64,000 nt of DNA from an uncultured Fibrobacter sp. (GTDB lineage: Bacteria; Fibrobacterota; Fibrobacteria; Fibrobacterales; Fibrobacteraceae): assembly GCA_934699585.1 (NCBI GenBank), contig CAKUWY010000007.1:62001-126000 (forward strand), written 5' to 3'. The notes beneath the pieces are model-generated. The model ran no database searches. It saw only the letters and a list, made by a program, of their open reading frames with translations, and was not told the origin of the DNA. This document shows positions 56,614-64,000 of this stretch, piece by piece. Position 1 is the first letter of the stretch, and the number at the start of each line of letters is the position of its first letter. A program made the position numbers and the translations under genes.

Positions 56614-57968
56614 TAGTTACCCCCTACGAGTTTGGCGATGACCGCTGTCACCACGAGGTTGATGAGGGCGATATTCAAGATAATCTTCCAGCCGAGATGC
56701 ATCACGTGGTCATAGCGGAAGCGAGGCAGAGTCCAGCGGACCCAAATCCACACCCAGCAGAAAAACACGCTCTTGACCACAAGGACCAGCAAGTGGATAA
56801 GGGCCGTACCCACGGCGGTAGCAAGGCTACCCACAGCAAAGCCGTTCACCACGAAGTTCGCGGGATTGTAGAACAGCCAGGCACAGACGCCCAGGGCGAC
56901 AAACACCACAACAGCCACCCAGGCGATGAGCTTGTAAAGCTTGTATTCCTGCAAGATTTCCATCTTGTTGGACTGGGCACGCTTGGCAAGCTTTGCGGAA
57001 TAGCGGTAAATCAAGTGGAGGAACGCAAGAGCGAGGAAGGCGAGCACGCCAAAGAGGATGGCGAGAGAGCCTCCCATGTGGGCCTGCATGGTTTCCGTAG
57101 TCACGAAGGGCACGGAGTAGCCGCCCAAGAAGAGTGTCGCGATGAGGAAGCTGTTGATGCAGATGTGGGAGTATTCACCCATGTAGAACAGGCCGAACTG
57201 CATGGCACCATATTCGGTATGGTAACCGGCAACCAGTTCGGGTTCGCCTTCGGCCACGTCAAAAGGAGCACGGCCCGTTTCGGCGATGCTTGCAATCAAG
57301 AAGCAGAAGAAGGCCACCGGCTGGACCACAATGCCCCAGGCGTGGTGTTCCTGCCAGTTCACGATATCGGTCAGGTTGAAGGAGCCTGCAAGGAGCAAGA
57401 TGCCCATCATGGAAAGACCAAGACAGACTTCGTAGCTGATGGTCATGGAACTGGTACGAAGCGCTCCCAAGAAGCTGTACTTGGACTTGGACGCCCAACC
57501 GGCCAGCACGGCACCATAAGCTGAAAGGGACGAAAGCCCGAACAGCAGAAGCACGCCCACGTCGGAATCCACGATGGAGCCCGCGATACGGACCGTCTTG
57601 CCACCCCATTCAAAGACCATGGGGCCAAACCAGGGAATCACGCAAGGGGAAAGGAACACGATGGCAAAGGGAATGGCAGGGGCCACGTAATACAGGAACT
57701 TGTTTGCGCCCTTGGGAGCGAACATTTCCTTGAAGAACAGCTTGGTGCCGTCGCACATGTTCTGCACATACCCCAGCAAACGGATCTTTCCGAAATAGGG
57801 AATCTTGATATAGGAACGGTTGGGGCCCTGACGGTCTTGCATAAAGCCCGCGCCGCGGCGTTCCATAGGAATAAGCAACAGGATGTAAAGGACCGGCACA
57901 AAGCAGAAAGCGAACTTTCCGATAGTGATCAGCCATTCCACCCAGGTCTTGGATTCAATAATATCCAT
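56613..57968 (-). CDS. nuoH: NADH-quinone oxidoreductase subunit H, long form
   Basis: NuoH is the heel subunit that forms the quinone tunnel entrance. Conserved blocks are M-E-R-R-G-A-G-F-M-Q-D-R-Q-G-P-N-R, G-T-K-L-F-F-K-E and I-A-E-T-G-R-A-P-F-D-V-A-E-G-E-P-E-L-V-A-G-Y-H-T-E-Y. At 451 residues it is ~100 longer than usual. The extra material lies between the F-L-G-G-Y-S segment and the final K-S-V-F-F-C-W-V-W-I-W-V-R block and adds a charged loop (residues ~320-345) and hydrophobic helices. The start ATG overlaps the nuoG stop codon by one base. Confidence 0.94.
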   Translation of the reverse strand: MDIIESKTWVEWLITIGKFAFCFVPVLYILLLIPMERRGAGFMQDRQGPNRSYIKIPYFGKIRLLGYVQNMCDGTKLFFKEMFAPKGANKFLYYVAPAIPFAIVFLSPCVIPWFGPMVFEWGGKTVRIAGSIVDSDVGVLLLFGLSSLSAYGAVLAGWASKSKYSFLGALRTSSMTISYEVCLGLSMMGILLLAGSFNLTDIVNWQEHHAWGIVVQPVAFFCFLIASIAETGRAPFDVAEGEPELVAGYHTEYGAMQFGLFYMGEYSHICINSFLIATLFLGGYSVPFVTTETMQAHMGGSLAILFGVLAFLALAFLHLIYRYSAKLAKRAQSNKMEILQEYKLYKLIAWVAVVVFVALGVCAWLFYNPANFVVNGFAVGSLATAVGTALIHLLVLVVKSVFFCWVWIWVRWTLPRFRYDHVMHLGWKIILNIALINLVVTAVIAKLVGGN

Positions 57969-59587
57969 TATGCTTCACCTCCTTCGAGGAGTTTGCCTGT
58001 ACTCTTGATGGTATCGTAAGAGAGCCCTGCGAGAGCGGGAGCGTACTCGCCCGCATGTCTGAAGGCGTCTGCCGCAGACTCGAACTTGCAACCGGCCAGC
58101 TCCGAAAGGATTTCGTAGGCCGGGCGGATTTTTTCGTCGGGGCATACCGGGCAGGCATTCAGCTTCTGCAAGATGTTCAGGCTGTTCACCATGGTGCCCT
58201 GGACTTCGCTCCAGTGGCGCACACCGCAAGAGAGGGTGCCGTGGGCGGCAGTCTCGTCGTTGAATGCCGAAAGCACCACGCGGTTCTGGATCTTTTCGAG
58301 GGCAGAAGCCTGAGAGGCGTCTTCGCCAAAGATATCCAGGTTCACGGTCAGGAGCAGCTTGAATTCGCCGGCGCGCTTCGTGAGGTCTGCCAGGTTGTTT
58401 TCGGGGACGCCCATGAGCTTGAAGCCTGCGCGATTGGCCATGGGGTCGCCGCTCATGGCGATACCGTCGGGAGAACCCACCTTCTTGAACGTACCGCCGA
58501 ACAGCTCGGCGCTGTCACCGAGGGAATCCTTCAGCATGCGGAGGGCCGCAAGGTCCTCGATGGTGCAGGTGCCGCCAGCGGCAAGGGCAATCTTGCCCCC
58601 TTCCGCCTTGACTCCGGAAACCAGGTTCTGGATTACATGGAATCCCATGAACGGAAGGCGGTTCTTGTCAAAATTCTGGAACGCAAGACGGCTGGTGTTA
58701 GAAAGCCAGCTGCGGTTCACTTCCGGATTGCAGCGGGGCATCACGCGGTAGATGCGGCCGTCGGCATAGTCCAGCCAGATGTTTGCTCCGAGGGAGTCGT
58801 CCATCGAGATAGTCGGCGTGTGGGAAAGGAGCCAGACTCGCTTCTGGAAACGGAAGTACTTGGCCGTCATGGCGCCCACCGGGCAAACGTCAGTGACGCA
58901 GAGGTCATATTCGTGGTCCAACTTTTCGCCGGGGAACGTAGTGATGTAAGTGTGATCGGCACGGCCCGCCAGCTGGAGCTGTTCGGAACCGGCGATGCTA
59001 CGCATAAAGCGCACGCAACGGTCGCACTGCACGCAACGTTCTTCGTCCAGCAACACGCGAGGGCCAAGGTCCACATGCTTGCCGCCGCGGAGCTGGCCCT
59101 TGGCGTCAATGAACTGGTGGGCAGGATTGCCGTGGTAGTTCTTGCCGTATTCGGGACGCATGCGGGATTCGTTCTGACCCGCTTCCATATAGTTTTCTTG
59201 CAGGGTGCACTCGCCGGCCTTGTCGCAGATGGGGCAATCCAGCGGGTGGTTCACCAGCATGAACTCCTGAGTGGCCTTGCGGGCGTTCTTCACGCGGGCG
59301 CTGGAGGCCGGAGTGTAGATTTTCATACCCGGGGCCACCGGCGTGTAGCAGGCAATCACCAGCATACGACCGCGGGGGCCTTCTTGCTCCACCAGGCACT
59401 GGCGGCAATTTCCCGACACCGGGAGGAACGGGTGGTAACATACGTGGGGCGTTTCGATACCCACGGCCTTGAGGGCTTCGAGAAGATTCGTATCGCCAGG
59501 AACCATCACCGGCTTGTCGTCCACGAAGATTTCCACCTTCGGGCTGTTCTCGGTCGGGAGTTTCGGCATGTTGTAGTAGTTACTCAT
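57968..59587 (-). CDS. nuoG: NADH-quinone oxidoreductase subunit G, short form
   Basis: NuoG carries electrons from NuoF through several iron-sulphur clusters. From the ATG at 59587 the product has 539 residues. It has the [2Fe-2S] N1b cysteines Cys50, 61, 64 and 80, the N5 motif H-P-L-D-C-P-I-C-D-K-A-G-E-C, and the N4 motif C-V-Q-C-D-R-C-V-R-F followed by C-V-T-D-V-C-P-V-G-A. The C-terminal molybdopterin-oxidoreductase-like domain is only ~300 residues, much shorter than the 900-residue Escherichia coli form. An in-frame ATG 31 codons earlier lies inside nuoF and is rejected. It starts four bases after nuoF. Confidence 0.94.
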   Translation of the reverse strand: MSNYYNMPKLPTENSPKVEIFVDDKPVMVPGDTNLLEALKAVGIETPHVCYHPFLPVSGNCRQCLVEQEGPRGRMLVIACYTPVAPGMKIYTPASSARVKNARKATQEFMLVNHPLDCPICDKAGECTLQENYMEAGQNESRMRPEYGKNYHGNPAHQFIDAKGQLRGGKHVDLGPRVLLDEERCVQCDRCVRFMRSIAGSEQLQLAGRADHTYITTFPGEKLDHEYDLCVTDVCPVGAMTAKYFRFQKRVWLLSHTPTISMDDSLGANIWLDYADGRIYRVMPRCNPEVNRSWLSNTSRLAFQNFDKNRLPFMGFHVIQNLVSGVKAEGGKIALAAGGTCTIEDLAALRMLKDSLGDSAELFGGTFKKVGSPDGIAMSGDPMANRAGFKLMGVPENNLADLTKRAGEFKLLLTVNLDIFGEDASQASALEKIQNRVVLSAFNDETAAHGTLSCGVRHWSEVQGTMVNSLNILQKLNACPVCPDEKIRPAYEILSELAGCKFESAADAFRHAGEYAPALAGLSYDTIKSTGKLLEGGEA

Positions 59588-59591
59588 ATTA

Positions 59592-60899
59592 TTACCAGAA
59601 AATTCCAGGACGATAGTTTTCTTGAACACGGGGCTTGGCGTGGTCGGGATTCTTTGCGATATATTCGTCAAAGTCACCACGGAACTTAGCCGTATAAGAA
59701 CTTACAGGACCACCAAGCGAAATAGACAACGGGCAGATAGTGACGCCGCCGAAACCGCCGCAGAGGCTCTGCATCAGTTCCACGTCGCCGTCATGACCCT
59801 TTCCTGCCACAATCAGGTTCAGCATGCGGTGCAGAAGACCCGTCCCTTCGCGGCAGGGGGTGCACTGGCCACAGGATTCATGGCTGTAGAAATTGCCGAG
59901 GCAATTCAGCAGATCTACCATGTTGTGGGTATCGTTGATCACGATCATGGCACCAGAACCGAACATGGTCTTCATGGAAGCGAGACATTCGTAATCCATG
60001 GTCGCCACAGCAGCTTCTTCAGCAGTAAGCGGAGCGCAAGAGGAACCGCCCGGAAGCACAGCCTTCAGGTTTCCACCTACCACGCCGCCAGCGTAGTCGT
60101 TAATCATGGTCATCATCGGAGTGCCGAGAGGAGCCTCGTACACGCCCGGATTTTTCACGTCACCAGAGATGCAGAACACCTTGGTACCGCCGGCACGGGG
60201 AGTTCCCATCTTGGCGTATTCTTCGGGTTCGTGCTGCAGAATCCACGGGAGAGCCATGATGGTTTCCACGTTGTTCACGCAGGTGGGGCTCTTCCAGGCG
60301 CCGCTGACCGCCGGGAAAGGCGGCTTCAAGCGGGGCTGACCCTTCTGGCCTTCAAGAGAGTTAATCAAAGCAGTTTCTTCACCGCAGATGTAGGCGCCCG
60401 CTCCACGATGGACAAAGATGTCGAAGCAGAACTTGGTGCCCATAATGTTTTCACCCAGGTAACCGGCGGCATACGCCTGGTTCAGGGCCTTGTTGATGCT
60501 TTCGATGCAGGGCAAAAATTCGCCACGGCAATAGATGTAGGCCGCGCGGCTGCCCAGTGCCCAACCGGCGATAATCAGGCCTTCGATAAGGCGGTGGGGG
60601 TCTTCCAGCATCAAGAAATGATCCTTGAAAGTTCCGCCTTCGCCTTCGTCGGCGTTCACCACGATATACACGGGCTTGCCGGAATTGCGAGGAACAAAGC
60701 TCCATTTCATGCCCGTGGGGAACCCTGCGCCGCCACGGCCGCGCAGGTTAGAGCGCTGCACATAGTCGATGAGTTCGAACTGACTCATGTTGAAGAGCTT
60801 TTCGGAAATATTGGCGTAGCCGCCCAGCTTCTTATAGACTTCGATGTCCTGGGCGCCCTTGCCGAAGTTCGCTGTACAAACTTTTACACATTCAGCCAT
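59592..60899 (-). CDS. nuoF: NADH-quinone oxidoreductase subunit F
   Basis: NuoF binds FMN and NADH and holds cluster N3. The 435-residue product has G-R-G-G-A-G-F-P-T-G-M-K-W (FMN/NADH site), N-A-D-E-G-E-G-G-T-F-K-D, G-A-G-A-Y-I-C-G-E-E-T-A-L and the E-S-C-G-Q-C-T-P-C-R-E-G-T-G cluster motif, plus a distal Cys that completes N3. Length is normal. Two bases separate it from nuoE. Confidence 0.97.
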   Translation of the reverse strand: MAECVKVCTANFGKGAQDIEVYKKLGGYANISEKLFNMSQFELIDYVQRSNLRGRGGAGFPTGMKWSFVPRNSGKPVYIVVNADEGEGGTFKDHFLMLEDPHRLIEGLIIAGWALGSRAAYIYCRGEFLPCIESINKALNQAYAAGYLGENIMGTKFCFDIFVHRGAGAYICGEETALINSLEGQKGQPRLKPPFPAVSGAWKSPTCVNNVETIMALPWILQHEPEEYAKMGTPRAGGTKVFCISGDVKNPGVYEAPLGTPMMTMINDYAGGVVGGNLKAVLPGGSSCAPLTAEEAAVATMDYECLASMKTMFGSGAMIVINDTHNMVDLLNCLGNFYSHESCGQCTPCREGTGLLHRMLNLIVAGKGHDGDVELMQSLCGGFGGVTICPLSISLGGPVSSYTAKFRGDFDEYIAKNPDHAKPRVQENYRPGIFW

Positions 60900-60901
60900 A
60901 A

Positions 60902-61963
60902 TTACTTAGCCTCCTCTACCGGTGCGGGCTTCTGGGTAGCGGTAGCTTCCTTGGAAGGTTTCGCCGTGCGTTCGCCGGAAGTGGCAATCATGCGGTACAC
61001 ATCGCCAACCTTGCCGCTTGCGTCGAGGAAACTCTTGTCCTTCACGCCGGGCTCGCCCACGGCGTCCCACTTGGAGCCGTTCTTCTTTTCCACCACCAAC
61101 TTCGTGAATTCGGGAGCGCCCTTCCAGGTGAGGGTGGCGCCAGCGTCGTCGGCTTCGGCCTTCACATTCAGCACCGGAGAAGGAGGAGCGTAGTCGGCCA
61201 CCTGGGGCTTCGCCTTGGCACCGGGAGCGCCAGGGTGTCCGCTGTGGCCCTTGACGATACCGCCCAACACATCGTGCTTGGGCATGTTGTCTTCGTGAGC
61301 ATAGCACCACTTGAGAATACGGTCAATGCTGTCGGTGGTAAGGGTAGTACCCGGTTTCATCACCAACTGGTCCCCTTCCACGTCGGTGGCGAAATCGTCG
61401 TTCACCAGCATCATGGGGCCGTTGCCGCAGCTGCCCAGGCATTCCACCTGGAGAATGGTGAAAAGACCATCGGGTGTAGTTTCACCGGTCTTGATGTTCA
61501 AGGCCTTTTCCACGTAGGCAATCAGGCTCGGGGCGCCCTTGATGGTGCAGCTAATATTACGGCAGAACTGCAGCAGGAACTTGCCCTTGGGAGCGTGGTT
61601 GTACATGGTATAGAAGGTGGCAACACCCAGCGCATGTGCCGGAGCGCAACCGCAAACATTTGCCGCCCAGCGGATACCTTCGGTAGGCACCCAGCCGAAC
61701 ACGCCCTGCACAAGCCAAAGAACTTCGAGCAAAGCCCCCTGCCCCACCGGATAGCGGCTCAGCAGGTCGGCGCAGCGTTCCTTGATTTCAGGAGTGTCGA
61801 GCTTTGCAAGCACTTCCTTGGGAGAAGGCTGGGGAACGGCCTTGTTCACATAGCCAAAGGTCTGGCCCGGATCGGGCAGGGCATCGATAGGCTGTGCGGG
61901 CCTGTCAAACTTCAGGCGGTTATTGGAGACAAACTGAACAGCACCTTGGATATGTTCTCTCAT
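60902..61963 (-). CDS. nuoE: NADH-quinone oxidoreductase subunit E fused to an Fn3-like domain
   Basis: NuoE carries the [2Fe-2S] cluster N1a. The ferredoxin-like domain has Cys134, Cys139 (C-R-N-I-S-C), Cys175 and Cys179 (C-L-G-S-C-G), and the helical part has R-Y-P-V-G-Q-G-A-L-L. The 353-residue protein is twice the usual length. A ~45-residue N-terminal extension and a C-terminal tail (residues ~245-353) are extra. Within the tail, residues ~254-335 read as a fibronectin type III-like beta sandwich (L-N-V-K-A-E-A…L-T-W-K-G…Y-R-M-I-A-T-S-G). The end overlaps nuoF closely; the start overlaps nuoD by four bases. Confidence 0.93.
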   Translation of the reverse strand: MREHIQGAVQFVSNNRLKFDRPAQPIDALPDPGQTFGYVNKAVPQPSPKEVLAKLDTPEIKERCADLLSRYPVGQGALLEVLWLVQGVFGWVPTEGIRWAANVCGCAPAHALGVATFYTMYNHAPKGKFLLQFCRNISCTIKGAPSLIAYVEKALNIKTGETTPDGLFTILQVECLGSCGNGPMMLVNDDFATDVEGDQLVMKPGTTLTTDSIDRILKWCYAHEDNMPKHDVLGGIVKGHSGHPGAPGAKAKPQVADYAPPSPVLNVKAEADDAGATLTWKGAPEFTKLVVEKKNGSKWDAVGEPGVKDKSFLDASGKVGDVYRMIATSGERTAKPSKEATATQKPAPVEEAK

Positions 61964-63153
61964 CGGTCAAGTTCTCCAGCGATAATGTTGAGGCCCGAAA
62001 GTACGGCCATGGAGTCAGCCAGCTGACCGCCTTCCACAAGCTCGTGGAATGCGGCAAACTGCGTAAGGCAAGGCGGACGCACCTTGATGCGGTAGGGGTG
62101 GCCCGAGCCGTCGGAAACGATGGTAAAGCCAAGCTCGCCGTTGGCACATTCGGACCCGCAGTAGTATTCCCCTTCGGGAACGCGAATGCCTTCATAGACG
62201 CTCTTGAAACGACCAATCAGGCCTTCCATGTCCTGGTAGGCCAGCTTGTGCGAGGGCACGCGGATGCGTGGATCGACGATGTCGATGGGCCCGGGCGCAA
62301 GGCGCTTCAGGGCCTGGCGCACAATCTTCATGGACTCTTCGATTTCGGCGAGGCGGACCTGCAGACGGTCGTTGCAGTCGCCCTGAGTGCCCACCACCAC
62401 TTCCCAGTCGTAGGTCTCGTAATCGTAGTAGGGTTCATCCTTACGAAGGTCAGATGCGACACCGCAAGCGCGGAGGCAGGGGCCTGTCCAGCCGTAGCTG
62501 ATGGCCTTTTCGGCAGAAATCTTGCCGATACCCACGGTACGGTCCAGGAAGATACGGTTACGGTCCAAGCAGGCATGCAAATCCTTCAGGGCCTTCTCGG
62601 TAGAATCGAGAGCCGCAAGGACATCCTGCTCAAAGCCGTCGTAGCTGTCGCGAGAAAGACCGCCGATACGGGAGTAGCTGTTGGTCAGGCGCGCACCGGT
62701 GAGCTTTTCCCAGATGCACATGATTTCTTCACGGGGGTTAAAGGCATACATGAACGGAGTGGTTCCGCCCAGGTCCTGGAAGGCAGCCGCCACGCACACA
62801 AAGTGGTCGTTGATACGGCTAAGTTCGTTCACAATCACGCGGAGCACCTTGCAGCGTTCCGTGATTTCTACGCCGAACATGTTCTCTACCGCACGGCAGT
62901 AAGCGATATTGTTCATGATAGCGGAGCAATAGTTGAGACGGTCAGTGTAAGGAACCACCTGCTGCCAGGTGCCCCGTTCCACCATCTTCTCGAACCCGCG
63001 GTGGAGGTAGCCGATTTCTTCGACGCTCGCCACGATGGTTTCACCGTCCATGGCCGCCAAGAAACGCAAGCATCCGTGAGTGGCCGGGTGGCTCGGGCCC
63101 ACGTTCAGGGGCATCAGGCTCTGTCTCTTGCCTCTATGATCCAGTACAATCAT
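61960..63153 (-). CDS. nuoD: NADH-quinone oxidoreductase subunit D
   Basis: NuoD forms the quinone-reduction site with NuoB. The 397-residue product has N-V-G-P-S-H-P-A-T-H-G (His38-type loop), E-I-G-Y-L-H-R-G-F-E-K, D-R-L-N-Y and the family's E-L-S-R-I-N-D-H segment. Length is normal for a stand-alone NuoD; NuoC is separate. It has four-base overlaps (ATGA) with nuoC and nuoE. Confidence 0.96.
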   Translation of the reverse strand: MIVLDHRGKRQSLMPLNVGPSHPATHGCLRFLAAMDGETIVASVEEIGYLHRGFEKMVERGTWQQVVPYTDRLNYCSAIMNNIAYCRAVENMFGVEITERCKVLRVIVNELSRINDHFVCVAAAFQDLGGTTPFMYAFNPREEIMCIWEKLTGARLTNSYSRIGGLSRDSYDGFEQDVLAALDSTEKALKDLHACLDRNRIFLDRTVGIGKISAEKAISYGWTGPCLRACGVASDLRKDEPYYDYETYDWEVVVGTQGDCNDRLQVRLAEIEESMKIVRQALKRLAPGPIDIVDPRIRVPSHKLAYQDMEGLIGRFKSVYEGIRVPEGEYYCGSECANGELGFTIVSDGSGHPYRIKVRPPCLTQFAAFHELVEGGQLADSMAVLSGLNIIAGELDR

Positions 63154-63755
63154 TCTTTGATACTCCCTTCCAAAAATTCGTTATCCACGGTTTCCACTTC
63201 CTTGCTGCGCTGGACAACCCTGTAGCCAAGCACCTCCAGACGCTTTTCCAAAGCGGGGAGCAAGTAGTCGTTGGTAGAAAGCCACTGACGCTTCTGGGCA
63301 GGGTAATCCTTGCGGAGCGGATGGCCCACAAATTCCACATGGTTCAACAGGCGGCGGAGGTCCGGATGGCCCGTGAACACAATCCCGAACTGGTCGAACA
63401 CTTCGCGCTCGTACCAGTTGGCGTTGGCATACAGGTCCGTAAGGGTGGGGACATTCAGGTCGGTCTCAGGAACCTGCACCTTCAGACGAATCCGGGCACC
63501 GGGAGTGGACATGCTCTTGAAGGCGTAGTCCACCGCAAAGCGGGGGCCTTCGTGATTGGGGTAAGTCAGGTAATCGACACCGGCGATATCCACCAGCATC
63601 TCGAACTTGATAGCCGACTCGTCGCGAAGGAACTGGACCGCATTGTGCAGATAGGCGGCAGGCACAACCGCCGTCACCGTCCACTTGTCCTTGGACTCCT
63701 TCGTCGCACCAAACTTTTCCTCCAGGACGGAGAAGATTTCATCTACGTTCACCAT
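63150..63755 (-). CDS. nuoC: NADH-quinone oxidoreductase subunit C
   Basis: NuoC is the 30-kDa-type peripheral-arm subunit. The 201-residue product has the signature W-Y-E-R-E-V-F-D-Q-F-G-I-V-F-T-G-H-P-D-L-R-R-L and H-P-L-R-K-D-Y-P. Length is normal. Three bases separate it from nuoB and it overlaps nuoD by four. Confidence 0.96.
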   Translation of the reverse strand: MVNVDEIFSVLEEKFGATKESKDKWTVTAVVPAAYLHNAVQFLRDESAIKFEMLVDIAGVDYLTYPNHEGPRFAVDYAFKSMSTPGARIRLKVQVPETDLNVPTLTDLYANANWYEREVFDQFGIVFTGHPDLRRLLNHVEFVGHPLRKDYPAQKRQWLSTNDYLLPALEKRLEVLGYRVVQRSKEVETVDNEFLEGSIKE

Positions 63756-63758
63756 CTT

Positions 63759-64000
63759 CTACCTCTTCCAGAACTGGGTCTGTTCAACAAACTCTTTTTC
63801 TTTTTCGGCCACCAGTTCCTTGAACTCGGCAACCTTCTCGTGGGCAAACTCGCGGGCCTCTTCCTTAGCCTCGGCGGTCTTCGCCTTGATCATTTCCAGC
63901 TGTTCCTTGACCCGCTCGGTGCGCTGTTTCATGTAGGACTCGTCCTTGATCTTCTTTTGCAGGTCGAACATGGCGTCGAAGAAGGCCTCCGGGCGGCTGG
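63759..64000 (-). CDS. nuoB: NADH-quinone oxidoreductase subunit B, 5' part outside window
   Basis: Only the last ~80 codons are present. They begin S-R-P-E-A-F-F-D-A-M-F-D-L-Q-K-K-I, which matches the R-P-E-A-x(2)-D-x(2)-x-L-Q-x-K-I end of NuoB just after its last cluster Cys. The identity rests on this and on position before nuoC. The following ~60 residues form an extra charged coiled-coil tail (V-K-E-Q-L-E-M-I-K-A-K-T-A-E-A-K-E-E), longer than usual for NuoB. The reading frame is open to base 64000. nuoA would lie further upstream. Confidence 0.85.
   Translation of the reverse strand, partial: SRPEAFFDAMFDLQKKIKDESYMKQRTERVKEQLEMIKAKTAEAKEEAREFAHEKVAEFKELVAEKEKEFVEQTQFWKR

Noticed and set aside
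59588..59680. Upstream start for NuoG
   Set aside because: The 31 extra codons lie within the nuoF 3' end and do not match NuoG; the ATG at 59587 directly follows the nuoF stop codon.
58055..61193. Two >500-codon plus-strand frames across nuoE-nuoG
   Set aside because: Antisense shadows of the nuo operon; no start signals or family motifs.

Overview
The window looks like a piece of a Fibrobacter (phylum Fibrobacterota) chromosome. The clues are two lipoproteins with the Fibrobacter major paralogous (FISUMP) domain, many lipoproteins and enzymes with Ser-rich linkers after a C-D-D-S-S lipobox, a tandem pair of exported GH5 cellulases, and a recurrent TATATT -10 element. No species call is made.

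Layout. At 1-7.4 kb lie a truncated UvrD-type helicase, with a LexA-like box at its promoter, and a 1908-residue cadherin-repeat surface protein. At 7.5-12.5 kb are an Rpn/PD-(D/E)XK nuclease, a large Ser-rich lipoprotein, a probable SRP RNA gene whose terminator abuts a ribazole-phosphatase-like gene, and a DUF5683 membrane protein. At 12.6-20.4 kb are pncC, recA, two small lipoproteins, a DUF2334 deacetylase, uppP, a zinc-ribbon membrane protein and htpG behind a sigma-54-type promoter. At 20.5-25.7 kb are a DUF1846 protein, an EAL-PAS phosphodiesterase and ilvC, with two copies of a ~105-nt structured element. At 25.7-29.7 kb is an accessory stretch with palindromic repeats, two FISUMP lipoproteins and two type II toxin-antitoxin pairs. 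At 29.7-36.6 kb are an SDR, a GNAT, a maltose-acetyltransferase-like protein, a FliB-like Cys-cluster protein, the GH5 pair and a UDP-glucuronate decarboxylase. At 36.8-48.6 kb are outer-membrane proteins, coaE, an EamA transporter, mscL, a lolA-like/propeller/PorV-like/recF operon, a TPR lipoprotein, a divergent glycogen synthase and a tRNA-CAT that overlaps its stop codon. At 48.6-64 kb are a lipoprotein, rph, and on the minus strand a tightly overlapped complex I operon nuoB-C-D-E-F-G-H-I-J-K-L-M-N (nuoA would lie outside).

How it fits together. The physiology suggested is that of a fibre-degrading anaerobe: secreted GH5 enzymes, glycogen synthesis, an elaborate envelope and a 13-gene complex I run. 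Several complex I subunits carry unusual extensions: an Fn3-like tail on NuoE, an acidic tail on NuoM, a Cys-cluster in NuoN and a long NuoH.

Most interesting non-genic signals: (1) a dispersed GTCATCC...GGATC palindromic repeat family that is translated inside the signal peptides of three different exported proteins and supplies the stop codon of coaE; (2) a two-copy ~105-nt structured element in which a 10-bp outer stem is completely different in sequence but perfectly paired in both copies, around conserved tandem GA/GA mismatches; (3) a tRNA overlapping a CDS; (4) a toxin promoter predicted to give a leaderless mRNA under a 12-bp palindrome.
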